Origin: Kuafuiihalomonas sp039024635 | GTDB taxonomy: Bacteria > Myxococcota > Kuafuiibacteriia > Kuafuiibacteriales > Kuafuiibacteriaceae | Length of the DNA stretch: 64,000 bases | NCBI GenBank assembly: GCA_039024635.1 | Contig: JBCCQA010000016.1 | Span: 54,232-118,231 of the forward strand | Direction: 5' to 3' | In this document: positions 7,537-17,281 of the stretch, piece by piece | Numbering within the stretch: position 1 is the stretch's first letter | Layout: the number at the start of each line of letters is the position of its first letter | Made by a program: the position numbers and the translations under genes | The notes under the pieces: model-generated | Databases searched by the model: none | What the model was told of the DNA's origin: nothing | The model's input: only the letters and a program-made list of their open reading frames with translations

Positions 7537-9987
7537 GTGCCGAACCCTTCGCAAAGACGGCGGATCCGATGGATCATGGCCGGACTCACCGGGCTGGTCG
7601 CGGTTCTCTCCGCGGTGGCCGCGGGCCGTGTTTGGAGCGTGGGCTTCGACGGCCTCGGCCTGCTGCTCTTTGCAGCGGCGCTCTGCATCATCGGCGCGAT
7701 GCTGGGACTTGCGCGCACTCTTTCCCGAGACCGAGGACCGGTGGACCGCCAGCGCGCCCTACTGGACGCACTGAACGACAGCGTCCTGGTCTTCGATGCT
7801 GATGGCGAAATGGAGCTGGAGAACGCGGCGGCGCGAGAACTTCTAGGACCGGGCGGCGGCCAGCTCTTCTTCCAGGACCAAGAAGACCTCGTCGACGAGA
7901 GCGGGGCGCCCGTTCCCAAGGAAAGCAGAGCGCCCGTCGTCGCGCTTCGCGCCGGACGCGCCGTTCAGGATCAGATCGTCGGTATCCGTCGCCCCGGCCA
8001 CGTCTGCAAGTGGGCGCGCGTTCACGCCGAGCCTATCCCGTCGGGCGAAGAGGCGCCAGATGGCGTCGTCGTCACGCTGACCGACCTCACCCAGGCCCGA
8101 GCCGCCAGCAAGCGCATCGCCTGGAGCGAGCAGAAGTTCCGGGAGCTTCTGAACACGACCCGGGAAGGCGTCGTCATTCACCGAGGGTTCCAGATGCTCT
8201 ACGCCAACGGCGCCTTCGAGTCGGCCTTCGGGCAGGGTGTGGACGCCTGGGCAAAGCTCTTTTCCGAGGACCGCCGCGAGCTCTTCGCTGGACGTTTCCG
8301 AGATGCACTCGAAACCGGAGTCACCGCGCGCTACCGCCGCGAAGAGGTGAACTCGAAAGGCCAGCGGACTTGGGTAGACATGCTGACCCGACGCATGGAC
8401 TGGGAAGGAAGGCCGGCCCTGCAGTCGAACCTGCTGGACGTGACGGACCGTGTGCACGCCGAGGCGGCCGCCGAAGCCCAGAAGACCGCGGAAGCCGAGG
8501 CTCGGAACAAGTCTCAAATGCTGGCCAACATGTCCCACGAGCTTCGAACGCCCATGACCGGCGTCCTGGGGATGGCCGACCTTCTGCTTCAGACCCAGCT
8601 CGACACCCAGCAGTACCGACTTCTCACGGGACTGCGCTCATCGGCCGATCTCTTGCTCACGCTGGTCGACGACGTGCTCGACTTCAGTCGGCTCGAGGCC
8701 GACGTGGTTCGCCTCGACTCGGTGGACTTCGATCCCCGTCGAGCCGTCGAGACGGTGTTTCAGCTCCTCGAGTCCAAGAGTCGACAAAAGGGGATCGAGC
8801 TCCGTCGCCTGGTCGACGATGGCGTTCCCCAGGTGCTTCGGGGCGATCCGGTCCGACTTCAGCAAATCCTCTTCAATCTCGTCGGCAATGCGATCAAGTT
8901 CACGGAGCAAGGCAGCGTCGAAGTCCGGATGTCGGCCGAGCTGAACGAAGACCAAGCCCGGCTTCACGTCGAGGTCGAAGACACCGGGGTCGGCATCGCG
9001 TCGGAAAGACTCCCCAAGCTCTTCGAGCGCTGGGATCAGGGCGACGACGGCACCCAGGCCCGCTTCGGAGGCAACGGCCTGGGTCTCGCCATCTCGCGGC
9101 GCCTCGCCCACATGATGGAGGGCGACATCAGCGTCCGCAGCGTCCGCGGACAAGGCTCGACCTTTGCCGTGAGTCTTCACCTTCCGGTGGGCGACGTAGC
9201 CGCGGTCGGTGCACCCAAGACCCCCTTGGTTCCTTTGGGCTGGGCCCGGGGGCGGACCCTGCTCCTGGCCGAGGACGAACCGATCAACCGCACGATGCTG
9301 ACCCTGCTCATGGAGGCCGAGGGCTTTCGGGTTACCTCAGTGGAGAACGGCGCCCAGGCCCTGCAGGCAGCCGAGCGCGAAGCTTACGACCTCATCGTTC
9401 TCGACATGCACATGCCGGTCATGGACGGCGCCGAGGCGGCGACCGCCATCAAGGCCCTGCCCGCTCACTTCGCCAGGGCCCGCCTCATCGGTCTCACAGC
9501 CGACGCCGCCGCCGATCACCGAGGGCGCTACCAGTCGGTGGGCATCGAGGCCTTGTTGACCAAGCCCTTCGAGCGGAACGAGTTCGCTTGGCTGGCCCAG
9601 CGGCTTCTCGAGCCTCGACCCAAGCTCGAAGACGAACCGGCCTTGGTCTCCTCAGAGCGTCTGCAGCACCTGCTGACCCACCTGGGTCAACGTCGCCTCG
9701 ACCAGTTCGCCGAGCAGTTCAGAAGCCGGGTTCGGGACGAGGTGGGCACGCTCGAGCAAGCGCTGCTGGGTGCCGAACAAGGGGCGCTGGGCGAAGCCTG
9801 CCATCGCTTGGCCGGCTTCGCGGCCAACTTCGGCGCGGACCAGCTCGCCGCTCAGGCCCGAGCCATCGGCCATCAGCCCTCAGCGGAAGAGCGCAACCTG
9901 GCCCTCGACCGACTTCAGCGCTGCTTGGAGGCCACGCTGGACGAGATGGATCGGAAGCTGACCCAGCCCCGTCATGAACGACAGTGA
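7537..9987 (+). CDS. Membrane hybrid histidine kinase (PAS-PAS-HisKA-HATPase-REC-Hpt)
   Basis: The protein has about 816 residues. Two hydrophobic segments near the N-terminus (IMAGLTGLVAVLSAVAAG and LGLLLFAAALCIIGAML) anchor it in the inner membrane. Two PAS-like sensor regions follow. The HisKA box is MLANMSHELRTPMTGVLGM, with the phospho-acceptor His. The HATPase domain has FNLVGNAIKFTE and DTGVGI. The receiver domain has LLLAEDEPINR, LDMHMPVMDG with the acceptor Asp, and LTKPF. The C-terminal Hpt has CHRLAGFAANFGADQL, so the protein carries a full internal His-Asp-His relay and needs an external response regulator. GTG at 7537 was chosen for a GGGGAG six bases upstream; GTG at 7513 is an in-frame alternative with poor spacing. 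No output partner is encoded beside it. Confidence 0.9.
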   Translation: MPNPSQRRRIRWIMAGLTGLVAVLSAVAAGRVWSVGFDGLGLLLFAAALCIIGAMLGLARTLSRDRGPVDRQRALLDALNDSVLVFDADGEMELENAAARELLGPGGGQLFFQDQEDLVDESGAPVPKESRAPVVALRAGRAVQDQIVGIRRPGHVCKWARVHAEPIPSGEEAPDGVVVTLTDLTQARAASKRIAWSEQKFRELLNTTREGVVIHRGFQMLYANGAFESAFGQGVDAWAKLFSEDRRELFAGRFRDALETGVTARYRREEVNSKGQRTWVDMLTRRMDWEGRPALQSNLLDVTDRVHAEAAAEAQKTAEAEARNKSQMLANMSHELRTPMTGVLGMADLLLQTQLDTQQYRLLTGLRSSADLLLTLVDDVLDFSRLEADVVRLDSVDFDPRRAVETVFQLLESKSRQKGIELRRLVDDGVPQVLRGDPVRLQQILFNLVGNAIKFTEQGSVEVRMSAELNEDQARLHVEVEDTGVGIASERLPKLFERWDQGDDGTQARFGGNGLGLAISRRLAHMMEGDISVRSVRGQGSTFAVSLHLPVGDVAAVGAPKTPLVPLGWARGRTLLLAEDEPINRTMLTLLMEAEGFRVTSVENGAQALQAAEREAYDLIVLDMHMPVMDGAEAATAIKALPAHFARARLIGLTADAAADHRGRYQSVGIEALLTKPFERNEFAWLAQRLLEPRPKLEDEPALVSSERLQHLLTHLGQRRLDQFAEQFRSRVRDEVGTLEQALLGAEQGALGEACHRLAGFAANFGADQLAAQARAIGHQPSAEERNLALDRLQRCLEATLDEMDRKLTQPRHERQ

Positions 9988-10634
9988 GCTACGACTGCGT
10001 ACTTTTTGACCTCGACGGCACCCTGCTCGACAGCACGGAGCTGATCATCGCCAGCTATCGCCACACACTGGAGGCGGTGGGACATCCAGCTCCGTCGGAC
10101 GAAGAGGTCATCTCGGGCTTCGGGACGCCACTCCTGGACAACCTGCGGCGAATGGGTCCCGAAGAACGCACAGAAGAGATGATCGAGATCTACTCCGAGC
10201 ACAATGGCGCGCACCACGACCAGATGGTCCGCGCCTTTCCGGGCGCTCGGGAGGTCGTGGAAACGCTGGCGGTCGAGGGGCGAAGACTCGGCGTCGTGAC
10301 CGGCAAGCGTCGCTTCTACGCCCTGAAGGGGCTCAGCTTCCTCGGCCTGCTCGACCACTTCGAAACAGTCATCACCCCGGAGCGCACGAAGCGAGGCAAG
10401 CCAGCGCCGGACCCGGTCCTGGCCGCCTTAGAGGACATGGACTGTCGCCCCGAAGACACTCTGTTCGTCGGCGACTCGGTCCACGACATGCGCGCAGGTC
10501 AGCAGGCGGGTACGGCGGTGGGCGCCGCGACCTGGGGGCCCTTTCGTCGCGAGGCCCTCGTGGCCACCCAGCCAGATTATGTCTTGGAGACGCTCGAAGA
10601 GCTTCTCGAGCTCACCCGCAATCTCCGGTCCTGA
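9984..10634 (+). CDS. HAD-superfamily phosphatase (Gph/PpaX-like)
   Basis: A 216-residue HAD subfamily IA hydrolase with all four motifs. Motif I is LFDLDGTLLDS (nucleophile and acid Asp), motif II is the VVTGK strand, motif III is the Lys in RGKPAPDPV, and motif IV is FVGDSVHDMRAG. The alpha-helical cap between motifs I and II is of the phosphoglycolate/pyrophosphatase type, so phosphoglycolate or pyrophosphate are plausible substrates, but the sequence alone does not settle this. The GTG start shares GTGA with the stop of the hybrid kinase (4-base overlap), so the two are cotranslated. Its 3' end overlaps the convergent deacetylase gene by 58 bases. Confidence 0.85.
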   Translation: MSYDCVLFDLDGTLLDSTELIIASYRHTLEAVGHPAPSDEEVISGFGTPLLDNLRRMGPEERTEEMIEIYSEHNGAHHDQMVRAFPGAREVVETLAVEGRRLGVVTGKRRFYALKGLSFLGLLDHFETVITPERTKRGKPAPDPVLAALEDMDCRPEDTLFVGDSVHDMRAGQQAGTAVGAATWGPFRREALVATQPDYVLETLEELLELTRNLRS

Positions 10635-12424
10635 AGGCGGCGACGGGCGTCCCTGCGGGCCTCGTCGTAGCGCTCGCTTCGAAAGTCGTCCATCCTCGCG
10701 TGGGCGGGCACTACGAACAGCCCTGGCGTCCAGCCCACGGCCTCATCGTCTTCGGTCCGCAAGCGCCCCTCTTCGATGGCGGCGGAAGCTTCGCTAACCG
10801 ACATCCCTTGGACCGCATGTCGCATCGCCTCGAAGCGCCCCTGAAGAATGGGGTCGGCGAAGAAGAAGGTGCTCGGGGCGCCGGCTGCGTTGTGATAGCG
10901 CGACGGCCGGCTGGCGATGCCGTCCAGACCTAGGCGCTCGCAGACCTTGAGCAAAAGAAGAACGAAGTAGCGGGAGACGCCGAGGCCCGGGTGTTCCTGG
11001 CCCGGCAGCGGGGGACGCACCAAGCTGAAGTCCCGAGTAGGGTCTTGGAGCAGCATCCACTCCACGAAGAGCATGGGACGCTCGGCCCCATCGAAAGCCA
11101 CATGAGCCTTGCGGAGGACGATCTCGACCAACAGATGGCGCCGGTCGTGACGTGCCCCCGTGATGCGAAGAACCTGGCGAGTCGGGTCCGAGACCTCGAG
11201 CTCGGTCTCCAAGTTCGAGAACCCTCGGGCGCGAATGGCCTCGGCGATCCCGTAGCGCTCGAGCGCCACCTGAACGCCAGCTCTCGAGTAGTAGTTGAGG
11301 AGGCGATGGAGCTTGGGCTTGGTCTCTAGCTGTCCGAACAGCTCCTCCGGCGTCATCCCAAAGTCGAGGCTGTCCGGCTCCGCCTGAAGCTCGAATGGGC
11401 TCAGTTGACTCGATACTTCATCGAAGCTTCGCCGAAGACCTTCGTCGAGACTGTTCACGATTTGGGTCCGACCCGTGAGGGCGAAGCGGGCGAAGTTAGC
11501 ATACTGAAGCCAAGCTTCCTTGCTGTAGCCCCCTCCCATCGTGACGACCAGGCCGGCGTTCAGCTCTTCGACCAGGTCGTAGACCAACTTGTCTCGGACA
11601 AAGGCGGCACGCAGACTCAGGTCGAAGTCGCCGAGCACATCGCCCCGCAAGACGTCCGCCCCCGCGACGTAGAAGATGATCCAGGGCTCCAAATCCCTGA
11701 GCCAGCCAGTCAGGGTCGTTTTGAGGCAGGCCAGATAGCGCCGGTCGTCGACCCTCCCCTCCAGGTGAATCTCGCGATGATGGGGCGCGTCGGTATGGGA
11801 CCAGCGCGAGCCGTGCACAGAGTAGATCCGCGTGTCTTCACGCGGACCGAAAGCGACGCTGTTTCCATTCCCTTGGTGAATGTCGAGGTCGACGATGGCG
11901 ATGGCTTCGGACTGTCCGTCGGCGCGGAGCTTTTTTATGGCCACCCCGATGTCGTTGAACACGCAGAAGCCCGAGCCCTGCTCCGGCTCGGCGTGGTGGT
12001 ACCCACCGCCGAAGTGGAAGGCGACCCGAGAGCGGCCGGCCGCGACCTCTTGGGAAGCCTCGACCGTGGCCCCGACCCCGATGCGGGCGTTACGTAGGAC
12101 GGCCTCGGCGTCGACCTGTTCGGGCTGCACGCCGAAGATCCGGGCCAAGTACTCGGGTTGGGTGCAGGCGTCGATGTAGCTCCAGGAGTGAAAGAGCGCC
12201 AAGTCCGACAAGCTGACCTGCTGAGCCCGACGAAAGGTCTTGGCCTCGACCAGCCCCTCGCGAACGAGAGACCCGGCCACGGCGTCGCCCCGTCGAGGCT
12301 CGACGCCACCGAACTGATCGTTCGGCCCACCAATGCCGAGCTCGCCTTGTTCGGGGTGGTACCAAAGGGCGACGGCGGCGCGGCGCTGGCGGCTTCGCCA
12401 CCTTTGGACCGCGCTTAGGACCAT
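10577..12424 (-). CDS. Histone-deacetylase-superfamily hydrolase with a large C-terminal extension
   Basis: Residues about 1-330 form the class I/II HDAC/acetoin-utilisation fold. GGGYHHAEPEQG carries the His143/His144 dyad, VDLDIHQGNG gives zinc ligands Asp181 and His183, and AGADVLRGD gives Asp257. All catalytic positions are present, so deacetylase or related amidohydrolase activity is likely; candidate substrates are acetyl-lysine, acetylpolyamines or a small molecule. Residues about 330-615 are an extension not found in minimal family members, which I do not recognise. It contains a segment HLLVEIVLRKAHV followed by MLFVEWMLLQDPTR. The gene starts one base after the stop of the Ser/Thr kinase gene, so the two are almost certainly cotranscribed and perhaps functionally linked. 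Its 3' end overlaps the HAD gene from the other strand. Confidence 0.85.
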   Translation of the reverse strand: MVLSAVQRWRSRQRRAAVALWYHPEQGELGIGGPNDQFGGVEPRRGDAVAGSLVREGLVEAKTFRRAQQVSLSDLALFHSWSYIDACTQPEYLARIFGVQPEQVDAEAVLRNARIGVGATVEASQEVAAGRSRVAFHFGGGYHHAEPEQGSGFCVFNDIGVAIKKLRADGQSEAIAIVDLDIHQGNGNSVAFGPREDTRIYSVHGSRWSHTDAPHHREIHLEGRVDDRRYLACLKTTLTGWLRDLEPWIIFYVAGADVLRGDVLGDFDLSLRAAFVRDKLVYDLVEELNAGLVVTMGGGYSKEAWLQYANFARFALTGRTQIVNSLDEGLRRSFDEVSSQLSPFELQAEPDSLDFGMTPEELFGQLETKPKLHRLLNYYSRAGVQVALERYGIAEAIRARGFSNLETELEVSDPTRQVLRITGARHDRRHLLVEIVLRKAHVAFDGAERPMLFVEWMLLQDPTRDFSLVRPPLPGQEHPGLGVSRYFVLLLLKVCERLGLDGIASRPSRYHNAAGAPSTFFFADPILQGRFEAMRHAVQGMSVSEASAAIEEGRLRTEDDEAVGWTPGLFVVPAHARMDDFRSERYDEARRDARRRLQDRRLRVSSRSSSSVSKT

Positions 12425-12425
12425 C

Positions 12426-13694
12426 TCAGAGGCGGACGTCTACGAAGCCCGGCGGGGGGCGTCGTCGTCGCCGAGTGGAGGGGGCCGTCGAAGGCTCCTC
12501 CGCTGTCACTTCGAGCTCGGGCCCATCCAGCACAGGCTCCAAGGGGGCAGGGGAGCCGGGCGGCGTCAGCATCGGTGAAGGGATGGCGGGTACCACCGCT
12601 TCGGGGGCCCCGCCGGTCGGGGCGGCGATGTCGATGGGTCGAGACACCATGGCCCGGCCCAGGGTGCCTAGACCAGCCAGGGCCAACAGCAACAGACCTG
12701 CACCGGCCAAGAGTGCCACGCCGGCCTGCCGGGGACGGGCCGGGAGGGGCGCGGGGCGTAGCTCGGTGGGGGTCAGGACCTCGGGCGCGTAGTGGCTCTC
12801 GAAGGAGGGATCGCGAAGACCGGCCGGCGCCACGCCCCGCAGGGCACGGAAGGGCTCGAGCTTGCTGAGCGCCTCCTGGGCGGTCTGGGGTCGAAGCTCA
12901 GGGGTCTTGCTCAGCATCGAGGCCACCAGCTCATCGAGGGGGCTGGGAAAGCCGTCGCTGACTTGGTTGAGCCGGGGCGCCTGCATCAAGGCGTGCTTCA
13001 AGATGAGCGTTTGGGCCGAGTCGGCCAGGAACGGCGGACGTCCAGTCAGGCACTCGAAAAGGATGGCGCCAACGCCGTAGAGGTCGCTCCGGCCATCGAT
13101 GGAGTCTTTCAAGGACTGCTCGGGCGACATATAAGCCGGAGTGCCCATGATCATCCCGGGCTCCGTCAGCGTCGTCGACGCCGCGCGCCGCGCAATGCCG
13201 AAGTCGAGCACCCTCACCCGTACGTCGCCCTCGGCCTTCTGTAGGAATACGTTCGAAGGCTTCAGGTCTCGATGAACGATTCCCTTTTCGTGGGCCTCCT
13301 TCAGAGCGGCCAAGATGTCGCAACAGATGGACACCGCTTCCCCAATCCCGAGCCGACCGCGGAGCAAACGCTGACCCAAGGTTTCGCCGTCGAGAAGCTC
13401 AGTCACCAAGAAGGGCCGCCCGTCTTCGAGCCAACCGAAGTCGAAGAGGCGAAGCGTGTTCTCGTGCTCGAGCCGAGAGATGATCTCGGCCTCTCGCTCG
13501 AAGCGACGCGCGACTTTGGTCTCGTCGACGAGGCTGGAGCGCAGGACCTTCACCGCGACGCAGCGCCCGACGCTTATCTGTTCGGCGACGTAAATGCTGC
13601 CGGTTCCGCCTCGCTCCAAAGCTCGAAGCAGCCGGTAGCGACCATCGATGACCTGGTCGATCATCGGGTCCGTGGGGGCAGGGGCCTCCAGCAC
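12426..13694 (-). CDS. Membrane-anchored eukaryote-like Ser/Thr protein kinase (PknB type)
   Basis: A 422-residue Hanks-type kinase. The invariant Lys is K49 (CVAVKVL), the catalytic loop is HRDLKPSN at 141-148 (Asp143), the Mg loop is DFG at 164-166 and the activation end is GTPAYMSPEQ. The glycine-rich loop ERGGTGSIYVAE is near residue 30. After the catalytic domain comes a Pro-rich linker and one hydrophobic segment (VALLAGAGLLLLALAGLGTLG, about 325-345), then a low-complexity tail ending in RRRRRPPPGF, so the C-terminus is probably periplasmic. No PASTA domains are present. The ATG at 13694 or the one ten codons later (MIDQVIDGRYRLL) could be used. Promoter of the kinase-deacetylase pair: the short gap 13695-13748. 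Confidence 0.92.
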   Translation of the reverse strand: MLEAPAPTDPMIDQVIDGRYRLLRALERGGTGSIYVAEQISVGRCVAVKVLRSSLVDETKVARRFEREAEIISRLEHENTLRLFDFGWLEDGRPFLVTELLDGETLGQRLLRGRLGIGEAVSICCDILAALKEAHEKGIVHRDLKPSNVFLQKAEGDVRVRVLDFGIARRAASTTLTEPGMIMGTPAYMSPEQSLKDSIDGRSDLYGVGAILFECLTGRPPFLADSAQTLILKHALMQAPRLNQVSDGFPSPLDELVASMLSKTPELRPQTAQEALSKLEPFRALRGVAPAGLRDPSFESHYAPEVLTPTELRPAPLPARPRQAGVALLAGAGLLLLALAGLGTLGRAMVSRPIDIAAPTGGAPEAVVPAIPSPMLTPPGSPAPLEPVLDGPELEVTAEEPSTAPSTRRRRRPPPGFVDVRL

Positions 13695-13748
13695 CCACGG
13701 ACCGTCCCCGATCGCGGTCCGTTAGGGAAGCCCTTTGGAGCCCGGAGA

Positions 13749-14588
13749 ATGGCGGCCGCGACCCTGTTCGTGGGGGTCGGCCTCACCGCCTCAACCCCCG
13801 GGATCGCCCTGGCTCAGGAGACGCCGGCCGCGACTGAAGCGCCAGAGCCGGCGGAACGTCGGTTGGCCCGGGGCCTGCGGGACCAGGCCTACGCGGATCT
13901 GGCGCGGGAGCGCTATGCCGAAGGCATCGCCAAGCTGGAGGAGGCCTTCGCGGCGGTTCCCAATCCGGGACTCCTGCTCAATGTAGCCATCGCCTACCGC
14001 CGCTGGGGCGAGCACTGCTCCGAGAGCCTGCAGGCCCTGGAGCGCTTCGACGCCCTCTGCTCCGACGAGCGATGTCCTTTCCTGGAGGAGGGACGAACCC
14101 AGCGAATGCTTCTCGAAAGCTCGTGTACGGGCGAGATCCGGGTCCTCTCGAGCCCCGTCCGAGCGCGGATTCGCCTCGACGCCTCCCCCCGGGGGGCGAC
14201 CCCCCTTACCCTGCGCCTTCAGCCGGGCCGCTACACCCTGACCGCGACCGTCGCCGAGACCGGCCTCCAACAGGTCGACCTCGAGGTCCGGCCTGGACAG
14301 CTCCAGGAGCTCCGACTCCTTTGGCCCGATCCCGAGCCCCGCCGACCCGGTCGACAGGCGGCCGGATGGGCCTCGGCCGGCGTGGCGGTGACCGGCCTCC
14401 TGGTCGGGGCCATCTTCACGGGCCTGGCCCTGGACAGCGACAGCGCACTCTCGAATACCCCGAATCCAGATGCCGACGGACTCGAAGCTCGACGGGACAG
14501 AGAGTGGGGCGCGGCCGCGGTCGGCTACGGGTTTGCGGTAGGCGCCGGAGTGACGGCCGCGGCGTTGCTCTTGGGAGACGAGGACTAG
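13749..14588 (+). CDS. Exported PEGA-type protein with helical repeat and C-terminal membrane segments
   Basis: 279 residues. The N-terminus MAAATLFVGVGLTASTPGIALAQE is a signal peptide. A TPR-like helical region follows (AYADLARERYAEGIAKLEEAF..NPGLLLNVAIAYRRWG), then a PEGA-like beta domain (LSSPVRARIRLDASPRGATPL, followed by LQPGRYTLTAT). Two C-terminal hydrophobic segments (WASAGVAVTGLLVGAIFTGLAL and VGYGFAVGAGVTAAALLL) end it. This signal-TPR-PEGA-TM order is common in Myxococcota, often beside Ser/Thr kinases. The ATG at 13749 has GGAG upstream; a longer frame reading into the kinase gene was discarded. Divergent from the kinase with only 54 bases between, so shared regulation is likely. 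Role unknown. Confidence 0.8.
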   Translation: MAAATLFVGVGLTASTPGIALAQETPAATEAPEPAERRLARGLRDQAYADLARERYAEGIAKLEEAFAAVPNPGLLLNVAIAYRRWGEHCSESLQALERFDALCSDERCPFLEEGRTQRMLLESSCTGEIRVLSSPVRARIRLDASPRGATPLTLRLQPGRYTLTATVAETGLQQVDLEVRPGQLQELRLLWPDPEPRRPGRQAAGWASAGVAVTGLLVGAIFTGLALDSDSALSNTPNPDADGLEARRDREWGAAAVGYGFAVGAGVTAAALLLGDED

Positions 14589-14900
14589 CCTCGAGGATTT
14601 CTTCACGCCGGCGGCGCAAGTGAACTTGCGAAAGGGCTCGATCTTCTCTCCTTGTCCTTGGAAGCGTCACCGAGACGCCATCTTTGCCATCGAAACTTTG
14701 CACGGGCGCTGGGGTCTCAAGAAACTGAGGACAGCTTCCATTCAGAGCCGGCTCAGTTCTTCGATTCGGTCCTTCCTGAAGGGTCTTCATCCGTCACGTG
14801 GCCGTCACACTCATGTCCCTCACAATTCAATGTTCTCTCCAGCGAAGTGGACTAGAGGCGAGCACGCGAACGCAGAGGCGTATCAGCTCAATTCGGAGGA
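14589..14900. other. Intergenic region upstream of the TonB-locus lipoprotein
   Basis: 312 bases with no credible gene. It carries the promoter and leader of the lipoprotein gene at 14901. It is less GC-rich towards its end (around CACAATTCAATGTTC) than the coding sequence around it. I see no riboswitch core or strong inverted repeat that I can defend. Confidence 0.5.
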
Positions 14901-16430
<1,530 letters not shown>

Positions 16431-16444
16431 GTTTTCGTCACCTA

Positions 16445-16472
16445 AGGGCGCCCGTCCGTTGACGGGCGCCCT
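16445..16472 (+). terminator. GC-rich hairpin after the beta-helix lipoprotein
   Basis: A perfect 12-base-pair stem (16445-16456 with 16461-16472) with a CGTT loop lies 15 bases after the stop codon. It is followed by GCTTTCG rather than a clean U run, so it may act as a partial terminator or 3' stabiliser separating the lipoprotein from the DUF3450-TonB genes. Confidence 0.7.
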
Positions 16473-16507
16473 GCTTTCGACATCTACGCTCCGTGTCGAG
16501 ATAGTCC

Positions 16508-17281
16508 ATGAACGCCACTAAGACTTTCGGACTGGCAGGCATCGGCCTCTTGGCTGCCGCCAGTGTCACCTTCGCCGCCGATGAGTCGGTCGGCATCACG
16601 GCCCTTGCTGAGCGGCTGATCGAGCTTCGCAGCGAAGTCGAGACTCTTAACGATGAACTCGATTCCAAACAGCAGCAGCACAAGAACCGGTTGAACGCCC
16701 TGGCTCAGCGACAAGCGGGACTGGAGAGCGAGCTCCAGTCCAAACAGCTCCAGCTCAAAAAGATCGTCAAGAGCCTGGACGAGAAGCGGGCTGAGGTTGC
16801 GGCCCAAAACGAGGCTTCCAAGGAGCTCGTTCCAGTCGTCGAATCGGTCGGCCGAAGGATCAAGGCCTACGTAGATTCCGGCCTGCCCTTTCAGCTCGAA
16901 GACCGACGGGCTGGACCGGACGACCTGGTCAAAGACGTCGCCGAGGACGAGATGACCGCGCCTAGGGCTCTCAACCGGATGTGGTCGCTGCTCGAAGACG
17001 AGTTCCGTATCGCCAAGGAGAATGGCCTGTTTCGACAAGAAGTCGTGGTCGAGGGTACGGCCCAGCTTTCCGACGTCCTCCGTCTGGGCTCGATCATGAT
17101 GTTCTTTCGCACGCCGGAGCAGACCTTTGGCGTCGCCAGGCGCCAAGGCGACGGCTGGGTCTACGAGGTCGCCTCCGGCGCGGAAGAAAAGTTGATCGAT
17201 GAGCTCTTCAAGAACTTCGAAAAGCAGGTTCGGACCGGCTTCTTCGAACTGCCGAACGGCATCGAAGGGAGCCCGCGATGA
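16508..17281 (+). CDS. DUF3450 periplasmic coiled-coil protein of the TonB2-type locus
   Basis: 257 residues: a signal peptide (NATKTFGLAGIGLLAAASVTFAA), then a long coiled coil about residues 30-105 (SEVETLNDELDSKQQQHKNR and beyond), then a globular end with RALNRMWSLLEDEFR, a VVEGTAQLSDVLRLGSIMMF strand region and a final helix. This matches the DUF3450 family, which is found next to TtpC/ExbB/ExbD/TonB genes in Vibrio- and Shewanella-type TonB2 systems. It likely acts in the periplasm with the coiled-coil domain of the next protein. ATG at 16508; the stop overlaps the next start as ATGA. Confidence 0.85.
   Translation: MNATKTFGLAGIGLLAAASVTFAADESVGITALAERLIELRSEVETLNDELDSKQQQHKNRLNALAQRQAGLESELQSKQLQLKKIVKSLDEKRAEVAAQNEASKELVPVVESVGRRIKAYVDSGLPFQLEDRRAGPDDLVKDVAEDEMTAPRALNRMWSLLEDEFRIAKENGLFRQEVVVEGTAQLSDVLRLGSIMMFFRTPEQTFGVARRQGDGWVYEVASGAEEKLIDELFKNFEKQVRTGFFELPNGIEGSPR

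Noticed and set aside
8010..9977. 655-codon plus-strand frame inside the hybrid kinase
   Set aside because: Arg/Pro/Gly-rich out-of-frame translation of the kinase gene, whose own frame carries all signalling motifs.
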